NCBI GenBank assembly: GCA_000472185.1
Contig: AVDB01000004.1
Span: forward strand, 124,001-188,000
DNA length: 64,000 nt
Direction of reading: 5' to 3'
Origin: Rhodobacteraceae bacterium HIMB11
Lineage (GTDB): Bacteria; Pseudomonadota; Alphaproteobacteria; Rhodobacterales; Rhodobacteraceae
Shown: piece after piece, positions 17,391 to 26,283 of the stretch
Position numbering within the stretch: the stretch's first letter is position 1
Layout of the letters: each line of letters opens with the position of its first letter
Notes under the pieces: generated by a model
The model's input: the letters and a program-made list of their open reading frames with translations, nothing else
Database searches by the model: none
What the model was told of the DNA's origin: nothing
Translations under genes and position numbers: made by a program

Positions 17391-18305
17391 ATGAGCGTAT
17401 TTACTTCAATTGATGATGTGCAGAACAAATTGTCTGAACAGGGCTATATGTGTTCTCGTGCGCTTGCCACCGTGGTGTTTTTATCGCTGAAACTTGGGCG
17501 CCCCCTCTTTCTTGAAGGCGAAGCGGGTGTTGGCAAAACCGAAATCGCCAAAGCGATGGCCGCGGTTTTAGGGCGCAAGCTGATCCGTTTGCAATGTTAT
17601 GAAGGGCTTGATGCATCTTCGGCGGTGTACGAATGGAATTTTCCTGCGCAAATGGTTGCGATCCGCACGGCCGAGGCCGCGGGGGGATCGAACAAGGATG
17701 CCTTGCAAACGGAATTGTTCAGCGATCAATACCTTATCAAACGCCCCTTGCTTGAGGCGATGCAACCCGATGAAAACGGTGCGCCGATTCTCTTGATTGA
17801 TGAATTGGATCGGACCGACGAACCCTTTGAGGCCTTCTTATTAGAAGCGCTGTCGGATTTTCAGGTCACAATCCCAGAATTGGGAACCATCAAGGCACCT
17901 GAACCCCCAATCGTGATCCTGACCTCAAACCGCACCCGCGAGGTGCATGATGCCCTGAAACGGCGCTGTCTGTATCACTGGGTGGATTATCCAAACTTTG
18001 AACGCGAGGTCAGTATTTTGAATGCCCGCGCCCCCGAAGTGTCCCAAGCCCTAAGTGAAGAGGTGATCGCCTTTGTCCAAGCATTGCGCACAGAGGATTT
18101 GTTCAAAAAACCAGGTGTTGCAGAAAGCATTGACTGGGCGAAATGTTTGCTTGCGCTTGATGTCGTATCGCTCAGCCCCGAGGTGATTTCAGATACACTC
18201 GGGGCCGTTTTGAAATACCAAGACGATATTGCCAAAATCCAAGGGTCCGAGGCAAAACGAATTTTGGACGAGGCCAAATCAGGTTTAGCAGAGGCATCTG
18301 CATAA
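17391..18305 (+). CDS. MoxR-family AAA+ ATPase (CoxD-like)
   Basis: A 304-residue AAA+ ATPase. Walker A is EGEAGVGKTEIAKA (about residue 42), Walker B ILLIDELDR, and DEPFEAFLLEAL and TSNRTREVHDALKRR are the sensor and arginine-finger regions. MoxR ATPases work as chaperones that mature enzymes, usually paired with a VWA protein. With the following CoxE-like and XdhC-like genes it resembles coxD-coxE-coxF, which in Oligotropha carboxidovorans builds the Cu-Mo centre of CO dehydrogenase. The start at 17391 has a strong AGGAGA ribosome-binding site. The next gene begins directly after the stop. Confidence 0.9.
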   Translation: MSVFTSIDDVQNKLSEQGYMCSRALATVVFLSLKLGRPLFLEGEAGVGKTEIAKAMAAVLGRKLIRLQCYEGLDASSAVYEWNFPAQMVAIRTAEAAGGSNKDALQTELFSDQYLIKRPLLEAMQPDENGAPILLIDELDRTDEPFEAFLLEALSDFQVTIPELGTIKAPEPPIVILTSNRTREVHDALKRRCLYHWVDYPNFEREVSILNARAPEVSQALSEEVIAFVQALRTEDLFKKPGVAESIDWAKCLLALDVVSLSPEVISDTLGAVLKYQDDIAKIQGSEAKRILDEAKSGLAEASA

Positions 18306-19574
18306 ATGGCCGAATACGTCCCGCTGGAAATTCCAGATAATCCAAAGCTTGCCCAAAATATTGTTCATTTTGGGCGTGCGCTGCGGCGTGCGGGATTGCC
18401 CATTGGACCGGGGCGCGTAATTGATGCCATTGATGCGGTCAAGGCAGCAGGATTTACCAATCAGCAGGATTTTTATTGGACGCTGCATGCCTGTTTTGTG
18501 AACCGACCCGAACACCGCGCTGTGTTTGCCCAGATCTTCAGGCTTTATTGGCGCGATCCACGGTATTTGGAACATATGATGTCCATGATGCTGCCTGCGG
18601 TGCGCGGCGTCCAAGAGGAACGCGCGGCCCAAGCGGCCGAAAAACGCGCAGCAGAGGCGTTACTGGATGGCATGCAGCCCGATATGCCAAAGCCCGAAGA
18701 GGACGAAGAAAACGAAGAAACCATGGTCGAGGTTGATGCATCCTTTACCGCATCAACGAAGGAACGGTTAAAAACGCTGGATTTTGAACAGATGAGCACG
18801 GCAGAAATCGCCGCCGCGAAACGCATGCTATCACGCCTAACCTTGCCCGTGAAACCCATCGCATCGCGCCGTACCAAAGCCAGCCATCTGATGGCGCGCG
18901 TTGATCCCGCGCGAACCCTGCGCGCGGCGATGCGACAGGGTGGTGAATTTGATGGTTTGCGGTTCAAAAAACAACGGATCAGATGGCCCAATTTGATCGT
19001 CCTATGTGATATTTCAGGCTCGATGAGCCAATATAGCCGCATGGTTTTGCACTTTCTTCACGCGGTTGCCAATCAAAAGGGCGCAGGTTGGGCTAAGGTG
19101 CATGCCTTCACCTTTGGCACGCGCTTGACGAATATTTCACGTCATTTGGCCAATAAGGACGTCGATGCCGCCCTTGCCGCCGCAGGAAGTGAGGCCCAAG
19201 ATTGGGAGGGCGGAACGCGCATTGCAGCCTGCCTTCATGATTTCAACCGTGACTGGTCACGCCGCGTGATGGGGCAGGGGGCAGTTGTATTGTTGATCAC
19301 AGACGGGCTTGACCGTGATGATGAATATGATTTGTCCCGTGAAATGCAACGCCTACAGCTTTCGGCAAAACGCTTGATTTGGTTAAACCCGCTGCTGCGC
19401 TGGGATGGATTTGCGCCAAGGGCTGGTGGAATTACGGCAATGCTCCCATATGTAGATAGCTTTCGCGCGTCGCATTCGGTTGCCTCTTTAGAAGATTTGG
19501 CAAATGTAATTTCGGCGCCCGATGATCGTGGTGAATTGGCGCGGATGCTGGCAGAGATGCGGGCGGCTGCGTGA
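18306..19574 (+). CDS. VWA domain protein of the CoxE family
   Basis: 422 residues. The N-terminal half is helical, with a strongly acidic linker near residues 125-140 (PEEDEENEETMVE). The C-terminal half is a von Willebrand A domain with the metal-binding MIDAS motif VLCDISGSMSQYS (about residue 234) and a later LLITDGLDRDDEYD. CoxE proteins pair with MoxR ATPases in assembling metal centres of molybdenum enzymes. It starts immediately after the stop of the MoxR gene, so the two are surely co-expressed. No structural molybdoenzyme gene is adjacent. Confidence 0.9.
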   Translation: MAEYVPLEIPDNPKLAQNIVHFGRALRRAGLPIGPGRVIDAIDAVKAAGFTNQQDFYWTLHACFVNRPEHRAVFAQIFRLYWRDPRYLEHMMSMMLPAVRGVQEERAAQAAEKRAAEALLDGMQPDMPKPEEDEENEETMVEVDASFTASTKERLKTLDFEQMSTAEIAAAKRMLSRLTLPVKPIASRRTKASHLMARVDPARTLRAAMRQGGEFDGLRFKKQRIRWPNLIVLCDISGSMSQYSRMVLHFLHAVANQKGAGWAKVHAFTFGTRLTNISRHLANKDVDAALAAAGSEAQDWEGGTRIAACLHDFNRDWSRRVMGQGAVVLLITDGLDRDDEYDLSREMQRLQLSAKRLIWLNPLLRWDGFAPRAGGITAMLPYVDSFRASHSVASLEDLANVISAPDDRGELARMLAEMRAAA

Positions 19575-19589
19575 CAAAGGATGGAAATA

Positions 19590-20558
19590 ATGGACCGATT
19601 TGAAAACATTCCTGAAACTGCGTTGCGCTGGCACCAACAGGGCAAGGGTGCGGTTTTGGTCACGGTGGTTGAAACATGGGGATCTGCCCCACGCCGTGTT
19701 GGTGGGCAATTGGTGATCAACCGTCAGGGCGAAATGGAAGGATCAGTTTCGGGTGGATGTGTTGAAGGCGCTGTCGTTCTAGAGGCGATTGAGGCGCTGG
19801 AAAAAGGTACCCACATGCTGTTGGAATATGGGGTCAGCGATGGGGATGCCTTTGCCGTTGGGTTGGCCTGTGGGGGGACCATTCGCATTTTGGTGGAACC
19901 CATTGGCGATGTGATGCCCGTATCCTTGCTAGAACAACTGGTTGAGGCACGCGCAAATCGCCGCGCTGTTGCCTATGTCGTGAATGTGAAAACGGGGGTG
20001 CGTGCGCTCGTGTCCGATGGGTATGATGCACGTTTCCGCATGGATCGTTCTGGATTTGAAGAGGATCAAGAGACTTTCGTCGGCATTCACAATCCCCCGC
20101 TGCGCATGGTGATTGTGGGGGCGGTGCATATTGCTCAGGCCTTGGTGCCAATGGCGCGAATTGCGGGATTTGATCCCTATCTGATTGATCCGCGCGAAAG
20201 TTTTGGATCATCCGCACGTTTCCCCGATACCCCAATTTTGGATGATTGGCCCGATGAGGCGATGGAAAAATTAGGGGCCGATGCACGCACGGCGTTGGTG
20301 TTGTTGACACATGATCCCAAGCTGGATGATCCTGCATTGGAAGTCGGGTTAAAATCCGATTTGTTTTACATTGGTGCGCTGGGGTCATCGCGTACCCACG
20401 CCAAACGTGTGGACCGTTTAAGCGCGCTGGGGTTTACGGATGATCAAATCGGGCGCATTCATGGGCCCGTTGGGTTGAATATCGGCGCGGCAACCCCTGC
20501 CGAGATCGCCGTTTCGATCATGGCCGAAGTGTTGGCCCAACTGCGGGTCCCAAAATGA
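19590..20558 (+). CDS. XdhC/CoxF family molybdenum-cofactor maturation protein
   Basis: 322 residues with two parts: an N-terminal XdhC/CoxI domain with GSVSGGCVEGAVV, and a C-terminal Rossmann domain with VIVGAVHIAQALVPMA and GALGSSRTHAKRVDRL. XdhC proteins hold molybdenum cofactor, help add its terminal sulfur and insert it into xanthine dehydrogenase-type enzymes. I choose the ATG at 19590 over that at 19581, because AAAGG at 19575-19580 abuts the first ATG but is well spaced from the second. Its stop overlaps the next gene's start by four bases (20555-20558). Confidence 0.9.
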   Translation: MDRFENIPETALRWHQQGKGAVLVTVVETWGSAPRRVGGQLVINRQGEMEGSVSGGCVEGAVVLEAIEALEKGTHMLLEYGVSDGDAFAVGLACGGTIRILVEPIGDVMPVSLLEQLVEARANRRAVAYVVNVKTGVRALVSDGYDARFRMDRSGFEEDQETFVGIHNPPLRMVIVGAVHIAQALVPMARIAGFDPYLIDPRESFGSSARFPDTPILDDWPDEAMEKLGADARTALVLLTHDPKLDDPALEVGLKSDLFYIGALGSSRTHAKRVDRLSALGFTDDQIGRIHGPVGLNIGAATPAEIAVSIMAEVLAQLRVPK

Positions 20559-21559
20559 AGTTTGGAAAATTCGACGTCGACGGGGCCGGGGGCGCAATAT
20601 TGGCGCATTCAATACAGACGCCCAACGGTCGTATGCGCAAGGGTATTGTGATCGGCGCGGACGACATTGCCACGCTGAAATCTGCAGGGATCACATCGGT
20701 AACAGCGGCACTGTTAGAGCATGGTGATGTGCATGAAAATGATGCGGCCCAACACTTTGCACAGGCGATTTGCCCTGATCCACAGGCGGTTGGCCTATCG
20801 CTCACCGCGCCATTTACGGGGCGCGTGAATATTATCGCGGATGGGCCTGGTGTGGTGCAACTGGACGCCGCGCGCCTGATTGCGGCAAATTCCGTTGATC
20901 CAATGATTTCAGTCGCAACGGTTCCTGAATTTCAACAAATGACGACTGGTGGTTTGGTCGCAACGATCAAAATCATCAGCTATGGCGTGCCGCAAGTGAA
21001 ACTGGATCAGGCCTGTGATTTGGCCCGTGACAGTATTCGATTGTCTGCACCAAACCTGCGCTCTGCCGACCTAATCATATCAGATACAGAAGGGGGGGCA
21101 GGTGACAAAGGCAAAGAGGCAATTGTAGCGCGGTTGGACATGCTGGGTGTCACATTGAATAGCGTCCAAATGGTAGCCCATGACGCAGAAAGCATCGCGG
21201 CGGCCATCACATCGTCACAGGCGGATTTGGTTATGATCCTATCAGGATCGGCCACATCAGATTGGGCGGACGTGGCCCCGACCGCCGTTTCGCAAGCAGG
21301 TGGTGACGTGCATCGGTTTGGCATGCCTGTGGACCCCGGGAATTTATTGTTCCTTGGCAGCATCGGATCAAAACCCGTAATCGGTTTGCCAGGATGCGCG
21401 CGTTCGCCTGCATTGAACGGGGCGGATTGGGTTTTATCGCGTGTGGTCTGTGGTTTGGATGTCACGGATGCGGATTTCGCGCAAATGGCGATTGGCGGAT
21501 TGCTAAAGGAAATTCCAACGCGGCCACAACCACGCCGTCTCAAATCCCGCACAAAATAA
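20555..21559 (+). CDS. Molybdopterin-binding protein (MoeA/MogA-like)
   Basis: 334 residues. The C-terminal half resembles the molybdopterin-binding fold of MoeA/MogA: VMILSGSATSDWADVAPTAV, GGDVHRFGMPVDPGN and VIGLPGCARSPALNG. The N-terminal half (KFGKFDVDGAGGAILAHS) is the type found in the extra domain linked to MocA-like nucleotidyltransferases that make the cytosine dinucleotide form of the cofactor. No nucleotidyltransferase domain is present. It ends the four-gene MoxR-CoxE-XdhC cluster and is coupled to xdhC by ATGA. It probably handles the cofactor before insertion; this is inferred. Confidence 0.85.
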   Translation: MKFGKFDVDGAGGAILAHSIQTPNGRMRKGIVIGADDIATLKSAGITSVTAALLEHGDVHENDAAQHFAQAICPDPQAVGLSLTAPFTGRVNIIADGPGVVQLDAARLIAANSVDPMISVATVPEFQQMTTGGLVATIKIISYGVPQVKLDQACDLARDSIRLSAPNLRSADLIISDTEGGAGDKGKEAIVARLDMLGVTLNSVQMVAHDAESIAAAITSSQADLVMILSGSATSDWADVAPTAVSQAGGDVHRFGMPVDPGNLLFLGSIGSKPVIGLPGCARSPALNGADWVLSRVVCGLDVTDADFAQMAIGGLLKEIPTRPQPRRLKSRTK

Positions 21560-21608
21560 AACGCGACCCTGAATAGAGCCGCGCACAATCTTAACATCAG
21601 GACGCTGA

Positions 21609-22157
21609 TTATTTGGCAGCCAATGGGCCAATCATCATGGTCATTTGACGACCTTCCATTTTTGGCATGTTTTCAACCTTGCCATGGTCTTTCACGTCCT
21701 CTGCAACGCGGTGCAACAAATCACGTCCCAAATCCTGGTGCGCCATTTCACGACCACGGAAACGCAGGGTGATTTTCACCTTATCGCCTTTTTCAAGGAA
21801 CTTTAGCACAGAGCGCATTTTCACCTCATAGTCGTGGGTGTCAGTGCCAGGACGGAACTTCACCTCTTTGACTTCGATGATCTTTTGCTTTTTGCGCGCC
21901 TCGGATTCGCGTTTTTGTTGTTCGTATTTGTACTTGCCGAAATCCATGATTTTACACACAGGCGGCGTCGCATTTGGTGAAATTTCAACCAAATCCAATC
22001 CGGCTTGATCGGCCAAATCCATTGCTTTTGCTGGAGAAACTACACCGACATTTTCGCCATCTGCGCCGATTAGGCGAATTTCGAGTGCTTTGATACGGTC
22101 ATTTACGCGTGGACCGGTGTCGCGCGACGGAGGCGCGTTGTGAGGCTTACGAGCTAT
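21609..22157 (-). CDS. infC: Translation initiation factor IF-3, AUA start codon
   Basis: IF-3 keeps ribosomal subunits apart and checks the start codon in the P site. An ATG-based reading begins only at 22022 and would lack the N-terminal domain. Upstream the frame gives [20 protein letters not shown], the expected N-terminus, and reaches TGA without ATG, GTG or TTG. The fitting start is ATA (22155-22157), eight bases after AAGGA. That gives 182 residues, the normal size. infC with AUU, AUC or AUA starts is known, as IF-3 discriminates against such codons and so limits its own synthesis. The usual partners rpmI and rplT do not follow; the next gene is convergent. Confidence 0.93.
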   Translation of the reverse strand: MARKPHNAPPSRDTGPRVNDRIKALEIRLIGADGENVGVVSPAKAMDLADQAGLDLVEISPNATPPVCKIMDFGKYKYEQQKRESEARKKQKIIEVKEVKFRPGTDTHDYEVKMRSVLKFLEKGDKVKITLRFRGREMAHQDLGRDLLHRVAEDVKDHGKVENMPKMEGRQMTMMIGPLAAK

Positions 22158-22234
22158 TGTTTTGTTCCTTGTTCAATCAAAATTGCGTGGGCAACTTAAC
22201 CACGGAGCCCTTTGTTTTCAAGCGTTAATAAAGT

Positions 22235-22262
22235 AAAAGCCACACCAAAGTGCGGCTTTTTT
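22235..22262. terminator. Hairpin terminator between fpr and infC
   Basis: A stem AAGCC-CAC / GTG-GGCTT, with one mismatch, closes on a four-base loop. The plus side is followed by TTTTTTC, and the minus side by TTTTACTTT. It lies just after the fpr stop in the leftward direction and should end the sulfur-assimilation operon before the infC promoter. Confidence 0.75.
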
Positions 22263-22300
22263 CATACGGGGCGACCAAGGGGCCACAGTTTTCAGGGGTG

Positions 22301-23131
22301 TTACCCAACAAAGGCCTTTTCAACCACATATTCTGCGGGTTCCGAATTGGCGCCCTCGCGCAGACCATAGCCTTCAAGGATCTCTTTGATATCTGTGTTC
22401 AATCCAATCGATCCGCAGACCATCGCGCGGTCTTTGTCAGGGCCGAAATCGGTCACATCCAAATCGCCAAACAATGTCCCATCCTTGACCAATGTTGTGA
22501 TCCGTCCAATCTTGGGGCTGTCTTCGCGGGTAGTGGTTGGATAATAAACCAGTTTTTGCAGGTTTTCTGCACCCACCAATTCGGCCATCAATTCATCGTT
22601 TTTGACCTGATCCACCAGTTGGCGACCATATTCCAATTCCGCAACTTCGCGGCAGGTGTGTGTCAGGATGATTTGATCATAATCTTCATAGGTTTGCGGT
22701 TCACGAATAAGCGAGGCAAAAGGCGCGATTCCTGTACCCGTTGCAAAAAACCACAGACGTTTTCCCGGCAGCAGTGCATCATGCACCAATGTGCCCACGG
22801 GTTTGGGACGCAAAATGATCTGATCGCCTGATTTGATATGCTGCAAACGGCTGGTCAAAGGGCCATCCTGGACCTTGATCGAATAGAATTCTAATTCGTC
22901 ATCCCACGCGGGTGAGGCGATGGAATAGGCGCGCAAAAGCGGTTTTCCATCATCCTTCAACAGGCCGATCATCACAAATTCACCTGATCTGAAACGCAGG
23001 GATTGGGGACGGCTGACACGGAAGGAAAAAAGACGATCTGTCCAGTGTCTTACGTCTAGCACCGTTTGTGCATCTGGCAGGGCTGGAACTTTGGTGGCAG
23101 TCGTGGTTGTCACGGGAGTATACTCTGTCAT
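22301..23131 (-). CDS. fpr: Ferredoxin--NADP(+) reductase
   Basis: A 276-residue flavoprotein of the bacterial FPR type. RAYSIASPAW binds FAD, GTGIAPFASLI binds NADP, and the C-terminus ends EYVVEKAFVG as is usual for the subclass with an extended tail after the FAD. It moves electrons between NADPH and ferredoxin. Position after cysI, cysH and DUF934 suggests that here it supplies reduced ferredoxin for the sulfite reductase, although the enzyme also serves in oxidative stress. It starts 43 bases after the DUF934 gene on the same strand. Confidence 0.94.
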   Translation of the reverse strand: MTEYTPVTTTTATKVPALPDAQTVLDVRHWTDRLFSFRVSRPQSLRFRSGEFVMIGLLKDDGKPLLRAYSIASPAWDDELEFYSIKVQDGPLTSRLQHIKSGDQIILRPKPVGTLVHDALLPGKRLWFFATGTGIAPFASLIREPQTYEDYDQIILTHTCREVAELEYGRQLVDQVKNDELMAELVGAENLQKLVYYPTTTREDSPKIGRITTLVKDGTLFGDLDVTDFGPDKDRAMVCGSIGLNTDIKEILEGYGLREGANSEPAEYVVEKAFVG

Positions 23132-23174
23132 GTTTAGTTGTCACTTTGCTTTTACGCGGTTTTGTTGGAATTTG

Positions 23175-23588
23175 CTAGGCGCTTTTGCGCAGACGTGTTT
23201 GATAATCATGCGCGGACCAGTTTGATCGAAACAACCACTCCGCCTCTGGTTGGCGTGTTGCAAGGGCCTTGGACACCTCAACATCATCAAATCCGCTGCG
23301 CCGCGCCATTGCATATTGATCGGAAATCACGTGACCATAGGCACGCAAATGCCCCGAAAATCCCATCAGGCGCAAAATACGCGCAAGGCTAAATCCTCGA
23401 CCATCCGCAAAGGACGAAAATTCGATGCGAATAAGCGTTAGGGTCTCCAAATAGTCACTGAATGCGTTCAAATCTTGATCCGCGGAAATATCAAGCGCGC
23501 GCGTTTCCTTATTTAAGGTATCCGCACGTTCATATGTGATTTCTTGCTCTGGGGTTGAAAACCCCTCATCATTGATGATCACGGTCAT
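23175..23588 (-). CDS. DUF934 protein of the sulfate-assimilation operon
   Basis: 137 residues, soluble. The core SSFADGRGFSLARILRLMGF and the segment HLRAYGHVISDQYAMARRSGFDDVEV are the DUF934 hallmarks. The family nearly always sits beside sulfite reductase and APS/PAPS reductase genes, and its exact biochemical role has not been established to my knowledge. The start at ATG 23588 (MTVIINDEGF) overlaps the cysH stop (23585) as ATGA; the longer frame upstream lies inside cysH. fpr follows. Confidence 0.9.
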   Translation of the reverse strand: MTVIINDEGFSTPEQEITYERADTLNKETRALDISADQDLNAFSDYLETLTLIRIEFSSFADGRGFSLARILRLMGFSGHLRAYGHVISDQYAMARRSGFDDVEVSKALATRQPEAEWLFRSNWSAHDYQTRLRKSA

Positions 23589-24319
23589 GTCATATCCTCT
23601 GCCGGTGTCAGCGATTTTATTTCGAAATGTATTCCGCATTCGGTTTTGGCGCGGGCTTGCCAACGGCCTGACCGCACATCGTCAGCTATCCCAACAGGCA
23701 TCGTGCAGGGCTTGCATCCAATTGATGGATAACCTTTTGCAACAAGGGGGTGGGGGGGCAAATTATTTGCGGCAAAATATTCAGCCACATCTTCAACGCG
23801 CCAATGTGCCAGGGGGTTGATTTTGAATTTGTCGTTTGGTGCGTCATATTCGAAAAACTCAAGCGCTGCGCGTTGGTTTCCGTGATACCGTTTACGCCCA
23901 GTGATCCATCCATCAAAAGGAGCAAGTGCATGTTTCAACACGGATGTTTTGCGGAAATGACAGCAGTTGTCAGGCGTATCCTTATGTAATGTGTTGTTCG
24001 GATCATGTTTTGCGATTGTTGCTGGGTCCACCCGCAAAATGCGCAGATTTTTTAGGCCCAGCTGTTCTGCCAAATCTGATTGATAGACCAGCGTTTCAAC
24101 AAATAACATGTTCGTATCAATGAATAAAACGGGTGTGTCCGGCTGTGTAATTGCGATTAAGTGCAGCAAGGCTGCACTTTCCGCGCCAAAGCTTGAAACC
24201 ATCGCAACCTGCCCCAACACGCGGTGCATTAACACCGCGTCAATCACATGGGTCGCCCCATGATGACGGAACTGGTTGTTCAGGTCATTTACCAGCAACT
24301 GTTTTTCACTAGGCAGCAT
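23585..24319 (-). CDS. cysH: Phosphoadenylyl/adenylyl-sulfate reductase, iron-sulfur (APS) type
   Basis: 244 residues. The PP-loop is VSSFGAESAALLHL (about residue 41). Cysteine pairs NCCHFRK and GCKPC bind the [4Fe-4S] cluster of the APS-reducing class, and TECGIHF is the C-terminal ECGIH motif with the catalytic cysteine. E. coli-type PAPS reductases lack the CC...CxxC set, so this enzyme is expected to use APS directly, making sulfite and AMP. I start at ATG 24319 (MLPSEKQLL), overlapping the cysI 3' end by 11 bases; the earlier ATG lies deeper inside cysI. Confidence 0.93.
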   Translation of the reverse strand: MLPSEKQLLVNDLNNQFRHHGATHVIDAVLMHRVLGQVAMVSSFGAESAALLHLIAITQPDTPVLFIDTNMLFVETLVYQSDLAEQLGLKNLRILRVDPATIAKHDPNNTLHKDTPDNCCHFRKTSVLKHALAPFDGWITGRKRYHGNQRAALEFFEYDAPNDKFKINPLAHWRVEDVAEYFAANNLPPHPLVAKGYPSIGCKPCTMPVGIADDVRSGRWQARAKTECGIHFEIKSLTPAEDMT

Positions 24320-25985
24320 TGGCGCGCACCTTTGATTGATCGGTTTCGTAAAGGGCCGATTTGAATGGACCAAGGCCAAGGCGACGATAGCACTCTAAAA
24401 ATGTTTCGCTTGGGGCAAGGCGTTCGTTCATATAGAAATGGATCAACCGTTCGATTGCGGGGATCACCTCATCCGCGCAAAATCCGGGGCCCGCACGTTC
24501 GCCAATAGCAGGCGTTTCTGTGCCGTCCCCCCCAAGCGTAATTTGGTAATTTTCGACGCCTGCGCGATCCAATCCCAAAATTCCAATGTGCCCCACGTGA
24601 TGGTGTCCACAGGCATTGATGCAGCCTGAAATTTTGATTTTTAGCGGACCAATTTCGTGTTCCAATTTTAGGGCATCAAAATGCGTTGCGATGTCCTGTG
24701 CGATGGGGATGGAACGCGCCGTCGCCAATGCGCAATAATCCATACCGGGGCAGGCGATAATATCGGAAATCAGTCCAATGTTTGCGGTGGCCAGCCCGAT
24801 GGCGCGCAGTGCGTCATAGATGTTGGGCAAATGCGCTTTGTGCACATGGGGCAGTACGATATTTTGTTCATGACTGATGCGCAACTCGTCATGTGAATAG
24901 GTTTTAGCCAAATCTGCAATGCGGCGCATTTGTGCGCTGCTGGCATCGCCCGGCGTTTCACCATGGGATTTCAATGAAATCGCTGCGATTGCATAATCAG
25001 CCTGCTTATGCGCCGAGATATTTGTATCCACCCAAGAGCGGAAATTTGGATCACCTTGATAACGCTTATCAAAGGCTGACAGGTCAAAGCGTTGAAATTT
25101 GGGCGCGTCAAAAGCGTCAGATATTTCTGACAGCAGTGTCTGGTCAAATCCCTGAAAACTGGGTCGGATCAGGGCAAAGCGTTCATCGACAAGGCGCGAA
25201 AATTCGTCGATGCCGTTTTCATGGATCGTAATCTTAATCCGCGCCTTATATTTGTTGTCGCGACGACCCAACAGGTTCCAAACACTGACCACGGATTCCA
25301 GATACGGCAGGATGTCATCCATCGCCACAAATTCACGGATCACCTTGCCGATCATAGGCGTGCGGCCCAAGCCACCGCCGATAATGATCCGCATGCCGGG
25401 TTTGCCGTTTTGTTCAACAATTTGCAGACCGATATCATGGGCGTGAATAACCGCTCGGTCTTGTTTTGCGCCTGTTACGGCCACCTTGAATTTGCGGGGC
25501 AGGAATTGGAATTCTGGATGATCGGTGGACCACTGACGGATCAATTCCGCGTAAATGCGCGGGTCTGCGATTTCATCCGCCGCAGCCCCTGCAAAATGAT
25601 CTGCCGTGACATTTCGGATTGTGTTGCCGCTGGTTTGGATCGCGTGCATTTCAACCTCGGCCAAGGCATCAAGGATATTGGGCACATCCTGCAATTTGGG
25701 CCAGTTGAACTGAATGTTCTGGCGGGTTGTGAAATGCCCATATCCCTTGTCCCAACGATCGGCGATCATTGCCAGTTGCCGCATTTGCGCACTGTTTAAT
25801 GTGCCATAGGGGATCGCCACGCGCAGCATATATGCGTGTAATTGCAGGTATAAACCATTCATCAGCCGCAGGGGTTTGAATTCATCCTCGCTGAGTGCGC
25901 CTGAGATGCGGCGGTTTACCTGTTCGCGAAATTGCGCATTGCGCGACGTGACAAAGGCGTGGTCAAAATCGTTATATTTATACAT
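24309..25985 (-). CDS. cysI: Nitrite/sulfite reductase hemoprotein (CysI-like)
   Basis: 558 residues with the duplicated ferredoxin-like and sirohaem-binding halves of the sulfite/nitrite reductase family. The C-terminal cluster ligands are CPGMDYC and KISGCINACG (CxxxxxC ... CxxxC), which bind the 4Fe-4S cluster bridged to sirohaem. It reduces sulfite to sulfide in six electrons, probably using ferredoxin or a flavoprotein. The operon with cysG and cysH points to sulfite rather than nitrite. The start at ATG 25985 (MYKYNDFDHAF) overlaps the DUF2849 gene by 8 bases. Confidence 0.93.
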   Translation of the reverse strand: MYKYNDFDHAFVTSRNAQFREQVNRRISGALSEDEFKPLRLMNGLYLQLHAYMLRVAIPYGTLNSAQMRQLAMIADRWDKGYGHFTTRQNIQFNWPKLQDVPNILDALAEVEMHAIQTSGNTIRNVTADHFAGAAADEIADPRIYAELIRQWSTDHPEFQFLPRKFKVAVTGAKQDRAVIHAHDIGLQIVEQNGKPGMRIIIGGGLGRTPMIGKVIREFVAMDDILPYLESVVSVWNLLGRRDNKYKARIKITIHENGIDEFSRLVDERFALIRPSFQGFDQTLLSEISDAFDAPKFQRFDLSAFDKRYQGDPNFRSWVDTNISAHKQADYAIAAISLKSHGETPGDASSAQMRRIADLAKTYSHDELRISHEQNIVLPHVHKAHLPNIYDALRAIGLATANIGLISDIIACPGMDYCALATARSIPIAQDIATHFDALKLEHEIGPLKIKISGCINACGHHHVGHIGILGLDRAGVENYQITLGGDGTETPAIGERAGPGFCADEVIPAIERLIHFYMNERLAPSETFLECYRRLGLGPFKSALYETDQSKVRANAA

Positions 25986-26283
25986 ATGTTTGTTCCTGTT
26001 TGCCGTGGGCATAATTCGACGGCCCTTTGGTACGGAATTCCTCGCGGAAATGGGTTGGTGCGTGTCCGTCCTTGGTGTGCTGAATGGGCATCAAATATGC
26101 GCCTACAATGATGTTTGTCTGCGCCATGGCCTCGATCAGGCGAACTTGTGCGATGGCCTCATCACTAAACACTTCGGCCTTTTGAATATCGCGTGACCAT
26201 GTGGCTGCTGCCGTGAAATAAACCACGTCACCCTCTAATAGGTCGTTTGCGGTGATGATTTGATCAAAATTTGGACGGGGCAT
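25978..26283 (-). CDS. DUF2849 protein
   Basis: A 101-residue soluble protein. The segments GDVVYFTAAATWSRDIQKAEV and VVGAYLMPI-like IIVGAYLMPI are typical of DUF2849, a small family found between cysG and cysI in Alphaproteobacteria. No biochemical function is known to me; the constant location implies a helper role in sirohaem delivery or sulfite reduction. The start overlaps the cysG stop by one base (TAATG) and the end overlaps cysI. Confidence 0.88.
   Translation of the reverse strand: MPRPNFDQIITANDLLEGDVVYFTAAATWSRDIQKAEVFSDEAIAQVRLIEAMAQTNIIVGAYLMPIQHTKDGHAPTHFREEFRTKGPSNYAHGKQEQTYV

Noticed and set aside
25221-25799. Rightward open frame of 192 codons inside cysI
   Set aside because: The cysI reading has all cluster and sirohaem motifs; the opposite frame has no start signal or domain.
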